Shown: positions 8,466 through 18,420, counted from the first letter of the stretch. The stretch: 64,000 nucleotides of DNA from Ketobacter sp963922875 (GCA_963922875.1 CAWUJH010000001.1:62001-126000); one strand, 5' to 3'. Notes: generated by a model from the sequence alone, not told the origin. Program-made: numbers and translations.

Positions 8466-9911
8466 CTAATTAAACACCGAGAAAGACGCTGAATTGAGCC
8501 ATAAATGGGTGTAAACACTGGCCACATAACCTAACATTATTACTGGCGACCACTTCAGATGCCCTAGAAAAGTGTAGTGGCCTCGAGCCTGCCCCATAAG
8601 CGCCACCCCGGCCGCAGAGCCCACTGACAACAGACTGCCGCCAACCCCTGCCGTTAAGGTGATCAACAACCAGTGACCATGGGACATTTCAGGATTCATG
8701 GTAAGCACTGCAAACATCACGGGTATATTGTCTATGACCGCGGAGACTAAACCAAGAAAGACATTGGCTTGCGTAGCGCTCCAGTTACTGTAAAGGGCTG
8801 TGGACATTAATTCCAAATACCCCATATAACCAAGCCCGCCCACACACATCACCACGCCGTAGAAGAATAACAAGGTATCCCACTCGGCGCGGGCAACCCG
8901 ACTGAACACGTCAAAAGGCACGACCCCACCGAGACGCTGCAGGGCTTCTTCATCGCCTTTTCTTAACGCTATGGCCCGCTTGCGCTCCACGGACCGATCC
9001 AAAGTGCGGCGCAGATAAAAACCAAAAAACTGCAGATAACCCAAGCCAGTCATCATGCCTAATACAGGGGGAAGGTGTACGAGGGTATGACAACCCACCG
9101 CAGTGGCCACTGTGAGGAAAAACAACAGGACGATTCGACGAGCGCCCCGCTTCAACTCCACAGTTTCCGAAACCAGGGCAGGCGCCTTGTCTTCCACAAA
9201 AAAGCTCATTGCTATAGCCGGAACCAGGAAATTAACAATAGAAGGTATCAATAACTCAAAAAACTCATGAAAATGCACGATACCCGCTTGCCAAACCATC
9301 AATGTGGTAATATCGCCAAAGGGACTGAACGCACCGCCGGCATTCGCCGCCACCACAATATTGACACAGCTAAGATTAATAAACCGGGTATCGCCTGCAG
9401 CCACTTTGGTGACCACAGCGCACATTAACAAAGCCGTGGTCAGGTTGTCTGCCACTGGCGAAATCACAAAAGCCAATCCACCGGTAATCCAAAACAATGA
9501 GCGATAGCGAAATCCACGCTGTACCATCCAGGCCCGCAATGCATCAAAGACACGGCGCTCTTCCATGGCGTTTATATAAGTCATGGCCACCAGCAGAAAG
9601 AGCATTAACTCTGCAAATTCCAATAAGGTAATTTTGAACGCGTGTTCCGTGGCATGGGGTTGCCCCTGAGCCACATAGTAAGCACCAATCATCACCCAGA
9701 TAATCCCTGCGGCTACCAGTACTGGCTTGGATTTCCGCAAATGGAGCTTCTCTTCCGACATCACCAGCAAGTAGGCAATGCCAAAGATTATCAGGGCAGC
9801 TGTGCCCACAGTGGTCCCTGTCAAATCGATAGAACCTGTGGCCGCCGAAGCAGGAATCGCGGCCAATGTACCCAATACCAGGACTGCTAGATTTTGGATC
9901 AGATTACTCAT
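8466..9911 (-). CDS. nhaD: Na+/H+ antiporter NhaD
   Basis: A 481-residue polytopic membrane protein of the NhaD family in the ion-transporter superfamily. About a dozen hydrophobic helices are present, with the family segments FVISPVADNLTTALLMCAV, VVAANAGGAFSPFGDITTLM and VSAVIDNIPVMFAVL; the paired conserved Asp-Asn and Asp-Ile positions are retained. The reaction is exchange of cytoplasmic Na+ (or Li+) for external H+, important in marine or alkaline settings. I choose the ATG at 9911 over the TTG two codons upstream. The N-terminal hydrophobic stretch ending ASAA resembles a signal sequence, as is common in NhaD. It lies inside the stress island but no FNR-type box is seen at its own start. 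Confidence 0.92.
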   Translation of the reverse strand: MSNLIQNLAVLVLGTLAAIPASAATGSIDLTGTTVGTAALIIFGIAYLLVMSEEKLHLRKSKPVLVAAGIIWVMIGAYYVAQGQPHATEHAFKITLLEFAELMLFLLVAMTYINAMEERRVFDALRAWMVQRGFRYRSLFWITGGLAFVISPVADNLTTALLMCAVVTKVAAGDTRFINLSCVNIVVAANAGGAFSPFGDITTLMVWQAGIVHFHEFFELLIPSIVNFLVPAIAMSFFVEDKAPALVSETVELKRGARRIVLLFFLTVATAVGCHTLVHLPPVLGMMTGLGYLQFFGFYLRRTLDRSVERKRAIALRKGDEEALQRLGGVVPFDVFSRVARAEWDTLLFFYGVVMCVGGLGYMGYLELMSTALYSNWSATQANVFLGLVSAVIDNIPVMFAVLTMNPEMSHGHWLLITLTAGVGGSLLSVGSAAGVALMGQARGHYTFLGHLKWSPVIMLGYVASVYTHLWLNSASFSVFN

Positions 9912-9972
9912 AGTCAAAAATCCACTCTGTAAACTTAATTTTATGGGGCCGCATAGTACCAGATTTAAGCAA

Positions 9973-12201
9973 CTAATAAGAAGAAGCTAATTGAGAATGC
10001 CTATGCCACCAGGCGACAAAGTCCGCCGCTGACAGAGGTCTTGCCAAGAAGAATCCCTGTGCCTGATCACAGCCAAATTGTTTTAATTTGTCCAGCGTCG
10101 CCTGATCTTCGACGCCTTCGGCCACTGCTTGCAAACCGAAGCTATGGGCTAAATTTACGGTTGATCGCACAATAACAGCATCTGCTTCGTCACTTAATAG
10201 ATCCTTGACAAAGGAACGATCAATCTTAAGGGTAGCCACGGGTAAGCGCTTTAAATAGCTCATGGATGAGTAACCGGTGCCAAAATCATCAATAGCAAGA
10301 GACACCCCCTGGCGCTGCAGTTCATCCACAACATCCAACGCTCGTTGCGGATCAACGATAAAGGCACTTTCGGTAATTTCCACTTCCAATCGAGAAGCCA
10401 ACATGCCCGTTTCCGACAATAATGCGCTTATACTCTCGGCACACCGCATGTTTATCAGATTACGCGCCGACAAATTTACTGACATCGTCAGGTTAATATC
10501 CTTCTCCTGCCATTCCCTGGCTTGCTCCAGCGCGCGCCGAACCACCCACTCCGTTAAGGGCTGAATAATATTGCTCAGCTCTGCGACAGGAATAAAGTCG
10601 CCGGGTGGTATCAGTCCGTGTTCAGGATGAAGCCATCGAACCAAGGCCTCACATCCCACGCATTGGCCACTGAGAATATTCACTCGAGGCTGAAATTCAA
10701 GAAATAACTGATCTTCACGAATGGCGATACCCAGCTCCGCCACTAGCGTTAAGCGCCTTTTAGAGTGGGAATCATAACCACTGTCGTATATTGAGAGACC
10801 TGAACCCTGGTTTTTCGCGTGGTACATCGCCACATCTGCACAGCGTAATAAGCTGTGGCTGTTTTCACCATGCTGCGGATATACCGCAATTCCCACACTA
10901 CCACCCAATTCAAGGTTCATCCCTGCTATATGCAGCGGTACACTGAGACAATTTATCAAGGCTTCTGCGGTGGTTAATGCGACTTGAACGCTCTCTATCT
11001 TCGGCAGTAACACAGCAAATTCATCACCACCCAGCCGATACAAGTTTACCGCCTGAGTCATTAGAGCGGCCTTTATTACCTCACTGATGTGCTGCAATAA
11101 CGTGTCCCCCAGACTATGGCCAAGGGTATTATTCACCTCTTTAAACCGATTCAAATCCAGCAACAACACGGCCAAAGAGTAACCGCCTTGCTGGGCTTGA
11201 CCGAGGTAGTGAAGCATTTGACGGTGAAACCCTTCTCGATTGGGAAGTCCGGTCAAGCTATCGTGGTAGGCCAATTGCTCTAGCTGCAAGCGTGATTTCA
11301 GAATCTGTGCTTGTGCTTTAGTTTGCTCTGAAACATCACGAACTACTCCAATAAGACAAAACTCACCCTCAATATTCGCTGCCGTTAAGGTCACTTCCGC
11401 ATCAAACTCTGTATTATCCAGGCGTAAGTGCCGCCACTTAAAATGCTGCGCATTACCATCTAATGCCTGCGTCACCTTCTTCATGGCCAATCGGTCTGAG
11501 CGAGTGCCGTCAGGTTGGTAAGATGGCGAACAAGCTTCAGGACTCAAACCAATCAACGCCTCCCGAGTACAGCGAAACATTTGCAGGGCGGCTGGATTAC
11601 AATCCTTAAATACCCCATTCACCAAGACAAAAATAGCGTCGCCGGTTCCTTCAAACAACGCCTTGTAACGGATATCATGTTCGCGCATGGTTTTAACCAT
11701 GATCAATTGCGCTACAAAGTCTGCCACTGAGGTTACAAAGTTGATTTCTGCTTGAGTCCAAATTCGATGTGACCCAACTTGAGCCAAACTCAACACGCCA
11801 TGAATCTTGCCTTCATAGCTGATAGTCGCATCCAGCAAAGAACCTATGCGCAGAGGCTTTAAATAGGTAGCCACTAACTCGGAACTTCGGGGATCAGAAC
11901 TTACATGATTAATATCAACCACACGCTGACGAAATAATGCACTAAAGTAGCGAGGAAAGGCATGGGTATTTAAGCTATAACTATATTCAAATCGCCGCTC
12001 AGTAGCACGATAAACCACTTTCGCGTTCATACTCATCAGGTCTTCAGACAAATCCCAGATACAGACCCTTTGCACATTCAACAAATCTGCACAATCCGTA
12101 CAAATTTGCTTCAATCCATGCAGTAAAGAACCATGCCAAATGGCTTCTCTTTTGGTGAGGTCATGCAAGGCATTTGACAACAGTCTGTCCCTGACGGCCA
12201 T
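9973..12201 (-). CDS. GAF-PAS-GGDEF-EAL cyclic-di-GMP signalling protein
   Basis: A 742-residue soluble signalling protein. In order: a GAF domain (about 15-170), a PAS domain (about 178-295), a GGDEF domain with intact GGDEF at 391-395, and an EAL domain with EAL at 518-520 and later DDFGTGYSSMSYLKRLP and EGVED. Both catalytic motifs look complete, so it may make and/or break c-di-GMP; no RxxD inhibitory site lies just before GGDEF. The GAF and PAS domains probably sense a small ligand or redox state. It is divergent from the dksA-like/ftsH pair, whose promoter region it shares, so it could be part of the low-oxygen response. Which of the two activities dominates cannot be read. Confidence 0.93.
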   Translation of the reverse strand: MAVRDRLLSNALHDLTKREAIWHGSLLHGLKQICTDCADLLNVQRVCIWDLSEDLMSMNAKVVYRATERRFEYSYSLNTHAFPRYFSALFRQRVVDINHVSSDPRSSELVATYLKPLRIGSLLDATISYEGKIHGVLSLAQVGSHRIWTQAEINFVTSVADFVAQLIMVKTMREHDIRYKALFEGTGDAIFVLVNGVFKDCNPAALQMFRCTREALIGLSPEACSPSYQPDGTRSDRLAMKKVTQALDGNAQHFKWRHLRLDNTEFDAEVTLTAANIEGEFCLIGVVRDVSEQTKAQAQILKSRLQLEQLAYHDSLTGLPNREGFHRQMLHYLGQAQQGGYSLAVLLLDLNRFKEVNNTLGHSLGDTLLQHISEVIKAALMTQAVNLYRLGGDEFAVLLPKIESVQVALTTAEALINCLSVPLHIAGMNLELGGSVGIAVYPQHGENSHSLLRCADVAMYHAKNQGSGLSIYDSGYDSHSKRRLTLVAELGIAIREDQLFLEFQPRVNILSGQCVGCEALVRWLHPEHGLIPPGDFIPVAELSNIIQPLTEWVVRRALEQAREWQEKDINLTMSVNLSARNLINMRCAESISALLSETGMLASRLEVEITESAFIVDPQRALDVVDELQRQGVSLAIDDFGTGYSSMSYLKRLPVATLKIDRSFVKDLLSDEADAVIVRSTVNLAHSFGLQAVAEGVEDQATLDKLKQFGCDQAQGFFLARPLSAADFVAWWHRHSQLASSY

Positions 12202-12290
12202 TTGTCAACACCTCCCTGTGCTCTGAACAAGGTCCCAAATTTAGATCAGTATAGCTGAGGGTACGGTTGTTGGTTAGGTGAACAGGACCC

Positions 12291-12304
12291 ATGACCTATG
12301 TCAA
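12291..12304 (+). promoter_or_regulatory. FNR/Dnr-like box upstream of dksA-like gene
   Basis: TGAC-N4-GTCA is a perfect inverted core within ATGAC-N4-GTCAA. It has three differences from TTGAT-N4-ATCAA, so it is the weakest of the four boxes. A poor -10 (TGCAAT, 12327-12332) is at the expected distance. Support comes mainly from the three better boxes in the same island. Confidence 0.4.
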
Positions 12305-12368
12305 TCGACCCGCTGCTCTAGTATGCTGCAATGGTTCGAAGGTACATTAACTTGTTAAGGAAAAAGCC

Positions 12369-12686
12369 ATGTCAGATCGACAATCCCGCTTAACCGAATT
12401 GCGGAACGAATTAACCGCTCGCTTAGAGCGCTATGAATCCCACCAACAACGCACAGATGGCCCGCTGAGCAAACAATTCGACGAACAATCTTTAACCATT
12501 CAAACCGATGAAGTGGTTGATTCCCTGGAACAAAATTCCCGAGCGGAGCTGGCCGCCGTCAACCATGCATTAATGCGCATTAAAAATGGCGACGGCGACG
12601 CTTGTGAAACCTGTGGTGAACCCATAGACCCTAAACGTCTAGCCACTATTCCTTTTGCCACCCAGTGCGTTAAATGTGCAGAGTAA
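12369..12686 (+). CDS. DksA/TraR family zinc-finger protein
   Basis: A 105-residue protein with an N-terminal coiled-coil half and a C4 zinc finger C-X2-C-X17-C-X2-C made by Cys79, Cys82, Cys100 and Cys103. DksA-type proteins insert their coiled coil into the RNA polymerase secondary channel and alter initiation, often with ppGpp. This one is shorter than DksA (151) and belongs to the YbiI/TraR-size group, so it is a paralog rather than the housekeeping DksA. AAGGA lies 7-8 bases before the ATG. The ftsH-like gene starts 12 bp after its stop, so the two are co-transcribed behind the FNR-type box. Confidence 0.88.
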   Translation: MSDRQSRLTELRNELTARLERYESHQQRTDGPLSKQFDEQSLTIQTDEVVDSLEQNSRAELAAVNHALMRIKNGDGDACETCGEPIDPKRLATIPFATQCVKCAE

Positions 12687-12698
12687 GCCAGAGATTAC

Positions 12699-14573
12699 AT
12701 GAAAAATGAGAATAAAGCGGGCCCTGAAAAAGCCTCCAAACCAGAACTGGGTCACCCTCTGTTTGATTGGCGGCCGCTAGTTTTTACTTTGCTGTTGTTT
12801 GCGCTGTACTACAACTTTGGTCAGGGTGAACAAAATAAGCCCAGAGCCATTCCCTATAGCGAGTTCAAACAGCAACTGCACAACAATCAAGTCGCCAAGG
12901 TACAAATTACCGGGTACAACATTACGGGAACCACCCATTCCAAAGAACAGGAAAACAGCGATAGTTTTGATTTCAAAACCCGGATTCCCAGTTTTGGTGA
13001 TGATGCGTTACTCCCCGAGCTTGACCAGAATAATGTAGAGATTGAAGTCCGCAGTGAGGAATCACCCTGGTGGGCCAGTTTATTGATTGGGGTGCTGCCC
13101 TGGGTGCTTATTTTTGGCTTATTTGCATACAGTAACCGGGCCTTGCAAAGCAAAATGGGGGGCGGCTCCGGCATGTTTGGCTTTTCAGGTTCCCGCGCCA
13201 AGCTCTACGAACACCTGAATGATCAGTTAGGTTTTGACGACGTAGCAGGCCTGGATGGTGCCAAGCAAGATCTCAGAGAAGTGATAGAATTCCTGAAAAA
13301 TCCGGACAAGTTTCGCCGTCTGGGGGCAACCCTGCCAAAGGGGGTCCTAATGATGGGCCCGCCGGGTACGGGTAAAACCCTGCTGGCAAGGGCGACGGCG
13401 GCCGAAGCAAACGTTCCCTTTTTCAGTATCAGCGGTTCCGAATTCGTTGAAATGTTTGTGGGCGTTGGCGCTGGACGGGTACGTGATATGTTCAAACAAG
13501 CGCGGGAGAAAGCCCCAGCATTAATATTTGTGGATGAAATTGATTCCGTGGGCCGGGTACGAGGCACCGGAGTTGGCGGCGGCAATGATGAACGGGAACA
13601 GACCCTCAATCAGATACTGGCTGAAATGGATGGTTTTTCCAGCAGCGATCCTATTGTGGTATTGGCTGCCACTAATCGGCCCGATGTACTGGACCCGGCA
13701 TTACTGCGACCGGGCCGTTTCGACCGCAAGATCACCCTGGATCTACCACAGAAGCAGGCTCGCCGTCAGATCCTTGAAGTCCACACCCGCCATAAACCCA
13801 TTGCAGAGTCGGTGGATCTAGATTCCCTGGCCGCCAGAACCATTGGTTTTTCCGGTGCGGATCTTGAGAATCTGGTGAACGAAGCCGCGCTCCATGCCGC
13901 CAGCGAAAACCAGGACCATATTGAGGTGGCGGATTTCGAACATGCCCACGATAAAATCATTCTCGGCGACAAGCGCCAGGATATATTATCCGTTAAAGAC
14001 AAAGAGCGTATTGCCTACCACGAAGCAGGCCACGCCATCATGTCACTGTATTTACCCACTGCAGATCCACTCAGTAAGATTACGATTATTCCCCGTGGTC
14101 GTAGTTTGGGCATGACCGAAACCATGCCCACGGAAGACCGGGTAAACTACGCCCAGGATTTTCTAGAAGACCGCCTGTGTATGCTGTTGGGAGGCCGCTG
14201 TTCGGAGCAGCTTATTTTCGGCAATCCCAGCTCAGGTGCGGCCGATGACTTAAAGAAATGTACCCAACTGGCACGCCGCATGATCACGGAATGGGGCATG
14301 TCGGAAACCTTGGGACCGCTGTATTTGGCCCAGCACGAAGAACATCCTTTTCTCGGTATGGAAATGGCAACCGCAAAGGAATTTAGTGATGCCACTGCCC
14401 ACACCATTGATGAGGAAGTGGCAAAACTGATTAAGAAAAGTGAACACCGTAGCCAGACCCTGTTGTCTGAGAAACGAGTACAACTGGACGCCTTAGCGCA
14501 AGCGCTAATTAGCCAGGAAACCTTATCCATTGATGAGATAAGGCAGCTACTGGCAGAACAGGTTAAAAATTAA
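12699..14573 (+). CDS. ftsH: ATP-dependent zinc metalloprotease FtsH (accessory paralog)
   Basis: A 624-residue membrane-anchored AAA+ protease. It has a first membrane segment at about 26-40, a periplasmic FtsH extracellular domain, a second membrane segment near 123-144, Walker A GPPGTGKT (220-227), Walker B LIFVDEID, a second-region-of-homology arginine stretch, and the zinc site HEAGH (441-445). It degrades misassembled membrane proteins and some regulators. The placement next to a DksA-like gene, not next to rrmJ/folP as for housekeeping ftsH, suggests an additional stress-specific copy. Its final 11 bases overlap the stop of the convergent MBL gene. Confidence 0.93.
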   Translation: MKNENKAGPEKASKPELGHPLFDWRPLVFTLLLFALYYNFGQGEQNKPRAIPYSEFKQQLHNNQVAKVQITGYNITGTTHSKEQENSDSFDFKTRIPSFGDDALLPELDQNNVEIEVRSEESPWWASLLIGVLPWVLIFGLFAYSNRALQSKMGGGSGMFGFSGSRAKLYEHLNDQLGFDDVAGLDGAKQDLREVIEFLKNPDKFRRLGATLPKGVLMMGPPGTGKTLLARATAAEANVPFFSISGSEFVEMFVGVGAGRVRDMFKQAREKAPALIFVDEIDSVGRVRGTGVGGGNDEREQTLNQILAEMDGFSSSDPIVVLAATNRPDVLDPALLRPGRFDRKITLDLPQKQARRQILEVHTRHKPIAESVDLDSLAARTIGFSGADLENLVNEAALHAASENQDHIEVADFEHAHDKIILGDKRQDILSVKDKERIAYHEAGHAIMSLYLPTADPLSKITIIPRGRSLGMTETMPTEDRVNYAQDFLEDRLCMLLGGRCSEQLIFGNPSSGAADDLKKCTQLARRMITEWGMSETLGPLYLAQHEEHPFLGMEMATAKEFSDATAHTIDEEVAKLIKKSEHRSQTLLSEKRVQLDALAQALISQETLSIDEIRQLLAEQVKN

Positions 14574-15963
14574 TCCTGGATCCCGGTGCGGGAATATCCG
14601 CTCTAATCTGATGTTTTTCCCAGAGGGCGCTAGCTAACACTTCCAGCGCCTCTGGGTCACCATGCACCAACTGGATTCGAGGCTCGCCCTGAATTCGCGA
14701 GGCCCAGTCCAGTAACAGAGATTGACCGGCATGAGCCGAAAAGCCACCCAACGTATGAATTCGCGCTTTCACGGCAAAGACACTGCCAAACATCTTCACA
14801 GTTTTTGCCCCGTCCACTAACAATCGCCCCAAGGTACCTTGAGCCTGAAAACCAATAAAGACCAGATGAGCATTGTCTTTCCAGATATTGTGCTTCAAGT
14901 GATGCTTAATTCGACCCCCGTTACACATACCACTACCGGCAATTATGATGGCACCGCCCTCAATGCGATTAATGGCCATGGACTCTTCGACAGAACTGGA
15001 ATATTGCAAAGGCGGCAAAGTGTCTGTAAACAACTTACCATGAACATAATTTATTTTCTGCAGATCCTCTTCATCCAAGCATTCCAGACAGCGCCCGTAC
15101 AACTTGGTTATTTCTATGGCCATAGGGCTGTCGAGGAAAATCCGCTGCTGCGGTAAGCGACCTTGGCGGTACAACACCGACAAATGAAATAGTATTTCCT
15201 GGGTTCTGCCCAACGCAAAGGATGGAATCAATACATTGCCACCTGTAGCCTGAGCTGCTTGTACAATTTCAGCCAGCTCTTCAATGGTATCCGCCATGTT
15301 TTTATGGTCACGATCACCATAGGTGCCTTCCATCAACACCACGTCAGCACTGTCCACGAAGGCTGGATCATTCATTAATACCGTCTCGGGATTACCTAAG
15401 TCACCGGAAAATACCAGTTTCTTACTTTTACCTCTTTCGGCAAACTGCAGCTCAACAATTCCCGAACCAAGAATATGGCCTGCATCCAAGAATTTCAGTT
15501 TAATCCCGTCGAACAACTCCACCTGCGTATCATAGGCAATAGCTTCACATTGCTGCTGAACGCTATTCACATCATCCAAAGTATATTCTGCGTCCCATTC
15601 ACCTTTGCCTGCGCGTATACGATGACGATTTTCCCACTCAAGATCCCGCAAATATATTCCAGCGGAGTCTTCCAACATGATGGGAATTAATTCCTGAGTG
15701 GGTTCGGCGCAATAAATAACGCCTTTGTAACCATGATTAATTAATAACGGTAACATGCCGGAGTGGTCTAGATGGGCATGAGACAGCACGACGGCGTCCA
15801 CGGAATGAATATCGAAATCAAATTGCTGTTTATGCAGACTTTTTACAATATTGCTGCCTTGGTGCAAACCACAATCCAATAACAAACGATGCTCACCAAT
15901 CTCTAATAAGTAGCAAGATCCAGTAACTTTCTGTGCGCCACCAATAAAAGTCAACATGGCCAT
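14563..15963 (-). CDS. MBL-fold beta-CASP ribonuclease-like protein
   Basis: A 466-residue metallo-beta-lactamase fold protein with HAHLDH at 62-67 and a beta-CASP insert, as in the CPSF73/YSH1-like 'RNA-specific exonuclease' family (GSGMCNGGRIKHHL, GYQAQGTLGR-type and HTLGGFSAHAGQ segments are recognisable). Such proteins cut or trim RNA using two zinc ions. It is the last gene of the leftward operon phosphorylase - PRPP-synthetase-like - MBL, with a 16-bp gap to the middle gene. This suggests that nucleotides released from RNA feed the other two enzymes, an inference from gene order only. Confidence 0.9.
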   Translation of the reverse strand: MAMLTFIGGAQKVTGSCYLLEIGEHRLLLDCGLHQGSNIVKSLHKQQFDFDIHSVDAVVLSHAHLDHSGMLPLLINHGYKGVIYCAEPTQELIPIMLEDSAGIYLRDLEWENRHRIRAGKGEWDAEYTLDDVNSVQQQCEAIAYDTQVELFDGIKLKFLDAGHILGSGIVELQFAERGKSKKLVFSGDLGNPETVLMNDPAFVDSADVVLMEGTYGDRDHKNMADTIEELAEIVQAAQATGGNVLIPSFALGRTQEILFHLSVLYRQGRLPQQRIFLDSPMAIEITKLYGRCLECLDEEDLQKINYVHGKLFTDTLPPLQYSSSVEESMAINRIEGGAIIIAGSGMCNGGRIKHHLKHNIWKDNAHLVFIGFQAQGTLGRLLVDGAKTVKMFGSVFAVKARIHTLGGFSAHAGQSLLLDWASRIQGEPRIQLVHGDPEALEVLASALWEKHQIRADIPAPGSRINF

Positions 15964-15979
15964 AAGGCGAATCCTCCGT

Positions 15980-16885
15980 CTAGGGTTTTACCAGTAGATC
16001 GCACAACAACGGCACGATATCCATTTGGTTGGTGGGGTGAGAGATAGTATTTGTGGTTACCACCCCGACAATCCCGGCTTGTAATAATCGTTCATAGGCG
16101 GCGTTGGCAAAAACTCCGTGCACACCAACACAAACTGGCTTTGCAGAAAACAGGTTGCTTATTTTTTTCACGGTTTCAATCATGGTGTTAGCGGTGGAAA
16201 TAATATCATCCACCAGTACAGGGGTACGGTCAGACCATTGACTAACATCAGGCAAACTTATCTCCACCTCGCGATCACCACGACGGATTTTGTTTAATAC
16301 GGTATAGGGAACCTGGGCTTGATCGGCCACTTCAGCCACCCATTGCAAACTCTCTTCATCTGGCCCAATCAACAGCGGATCAGCCACATTATTCTTTATC
16401 CATGTAGCTAGTAACGGCGCGGCTTGCAATACCAGGGTAGGAATCGGATAAATTTCAGCAAGTGACTGATAACGATGCAAATGAGGGTCTACGGTTATCA
16501 ACCAATCCAGCACGTTAGCCAATGTTGAGGCGAAATATTTTGAGGTAATGGCCTCACCGTCTTGAAAACGTTTGTCTTGGCGCATGTAACCTAAATAAGG
16601 GGCAATCAAGCCCACTGAAGCAGCGCCTAGCTCACGAGCAGTTTGAGCGAAAAATAATACTGGAAGCAATTTCTCATCGGGACGATCCAAGCTACACAGT
16701 AGCACCAATGATCGCCCGCGGACATTGCTCAGCAACCGTAAGTAGGTTTCACCATCAGGAAATTGGCGGTGTTCCATTACCCCTGACTCCCAACCCAACT
16801 TTTGAGCAATAGCGGCGCGCATTGAATCCCGGGGATCAAAAGAAAAAATCAATGGGTCAATGGATTTAAATTCTGTTGTCGGCAT
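15980..16885 (-). CDS. ribose-phosphate pyrophosphokinase-like protein
   Basis: A 301-residue member of the PRPP synthetase family. It shows the PRPP-binding loop VDDIISTANT (225-234), a catalytic-type segment MRQDKRF (101-107) and DPHLHRYQS (133-141) in place of the usual DLHxxQIQGFF. It is about 15 residues shorter than housekeeping Prs, so it is a divergent paralog. The normal reaction is ATP + ribose 5-phosphate giving PRPP + AMP; here the substrate might differ. Its ATG lies in a TAATG overlap with the stop of the nucleoside/NMP phosphorylase gene, so both proteins are made together. Confidence 0.88.
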   Translation of the reverse strand: MPTTEFKSIDPLIFSFDPRDSMRAAIAQKLGWESGVMEHRQFPDGETYLRLLSNVRGRSLVLLCSLDRPDEKLLPVLFFAQTARELGAASVGLIAPYLGYMRQDKRFQDGEAITSKYFASTLANVLDWLITVDPHLHRYQSLAEIYPIPTLVLQAAPLLATWIKNNVADPLLIGPDEESLQWVAEVADQAQVPYTVLNKIRRGDREVEISLPDVSQWSDRTPVLVDDIISTANTMIETVKKISNLFSAKPVCVGVHGVFANAAYERLLQAGIVGVVTTNTISHPTNQMDIVPLLCDLLVKP

Positions 16886-18420
16886 TACACATACTCATCT
16901 TCAATAACCACAGGGGCACTGTGAGCTTGGAGGAAATTACGGGCATATTCCAGTTCGCCAGGGGATTCAGAATAGATAGTAAATAACTCATCACCTTCGG
17001 CAACCACCTCCCCCAAGCGGGTCGCTAACCGCAGACCGGCGGCTTTATCTTCCGGAGCACCAGCAAATTTTGCAATTCTAGCCAGAATTCGGTTGTTGAT
17101 ATGAGTCACCAAACCGCTGCGTGATGCCAGAATAGGTAAACTGTAAGGTGCTTTGGGTGGCGTTTTGAGACCACCCTGAGCCTCGCAGATAGCACTAAAC
17201 TTACGCCATGCTGCACCACTCACCAGCGTTTCTTCAGCTTTTGCCATGCCTTCTCCTGGTGCTGAGACACCACCCATTTCCAGCAGGCGCGCCGCCAGAT
17301 CAAGCGCGCGCTGACGCAAGTCTTGCGGGGCATTAGTGTGGTTCTGTAATACCAACAGCACATCTTCAGCTTCCAAAGCGGGGCCAATACCACGGCCAAC
17401 AGGCTGTGATCCGTCGGTAATAATGGTTTCCACCTGCATTCCCAGCGCATTGCCAACGGCCACCATTAAACCAGCCACCTTGGCGGCCATGGTTTCATCG
17501 CGCATTTTAGCGGTGGCACCCACCGGCAGATCCACCAATACATGAGTCGAGCCTGCGGCCAGTTTTTTGGAGAGAACGGAGGCAACCAGCTGGCCTTCAC
17601 TGTCAATATCCAGTGCCCGTTCAACCCGAATAAGCGCGTCATCCGCTGGACTCAGATTCACCGAGCCACCCCAGGCCAGACAACCGCCTTCTTGCTCCAC
17701 AACCTGTTTCATTTGCGCCAGACTTAAGCTGACATGGGTTAAGGTTTCCATGGTGTCGGCGGTTCCTGCAGGCGACGTAATCGCGCGGGATGAGGTCTTA
17801 GGTATCACCAGCCCACAGGCGGCAACAATAGCCACCACTATGGGAGTAGTGCGATTGCCGGGCAGCCCCCCAACACAATGTTTATCCATCACCTGCTCAC
17901 GCTGCCAATCAAGGCGCTGACCCGCTTGCATCATGGCTCGGGTGAGATCAATCACCTCTTCGGTAGTGAGCTTTTGATCTACGCAGGCGGTAATAAAGGC
18001 AGCCAAATGCATATCAGAATAGCGACGCGATGCGATGTCCCGAACAATCGCCGACATCTCTTCTGTCGCCAGTGGATGGCCATAGATCTTGGCCCGTAAA
18101 TAGCTCAATGAATCCAGCGCTGGCGGATGGCTGACGGCTACGGGCTCGTCCTCTCTGGCCTGCAACAGCTGCCAGGCACTTTTGGACAAGCCCACCTGAC
18201 AAGGCTGCAGTAATCGATCATCATCAACAATATTCAAGGTCGCAATAATCTGCCCATGGGACGTGGTTAGCTGAACTCTTGCGAGCGCATTAAAACCCTC
18301 AGATCGACACACATGGCAGTTACGATGCATAAAAACGATGGGCTGCTGTAACGTATCAATACCCATCAGAGTCAAGCGCAATTCATCCGCTTGGGTGATA
18401 TCTGCAGTTACTGGAGTCAA
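16885..18420 (-). CDS. thymidine phosphorylase-like / AMP phosphorylase-type protein
   Basis: A 511-residue enzyme with an extra N-terminal beta-barrel domain of about 90 residues before the pyrimidine nucleoside phosphorylase core. The same layout occurs in archaeal AMP phosphorylase (DeoA) and in the bacterial 'putative thymidine phosphorylase' group. Core motifs are KHCVGGLPGNRTTP (180-193) and SRAITSPAGTADTME (211-225). Archaeal relatives split NMP with phosphate into ribose 1,5-bisphosphate and base, so NMP phosphorolysis is likely here. The start is TTG at 18420 with AAAAGGA 8 nt upstream; no better ATG exists until residue 19. It heads an operon with the PRPP-synthetase-like and MBL genes, behind a perfect FNR-type box (18523-18536). 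Confidence 0.87.
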   Translation of the reverse strand: MTPVTADITQADELRLTLMGIDTLQQPIVFMHRNCHVCRSEGFNALARVQLTTSHGQIIATLNIVDDDRLLQPCQVGLSKSAWQLLQAREDEPVAVSHPPALDSLSYLRAKIYGHPLATEEMSAIVRDIASRRYSDMHLAAFITACVDQKLTTEEVIDLTRAMMQAGQRLDWQREQVMDKHCVGGLPGNRTTPIVVAIVAACGLVIPKTSSRAITSPAGTADTMETLTHVSLSLAQMKQVVEQEGGCLAWGGSVNLSPADDALIRVERALDIDSEGQLVASVLSKKLAAGSTHVLVDLPVGATAKMRDETMAAKVAGLMVAVGNALGMQVETIITDGSQPVGRGIGPALEAEDVLLVLQNHTNAPQDLRQRALDLAARLLEMGGVSAPGEGMAKAEETLVSGAAWRKFSAICEAQGGLKTPPKAPYSLPILASRSGLVTHINNRILARIAKFAGAPEDKAAGLRLATRLGEVVAEGDELFTIYSESPGELEYARNFLQAHSAPVVIEDEYV

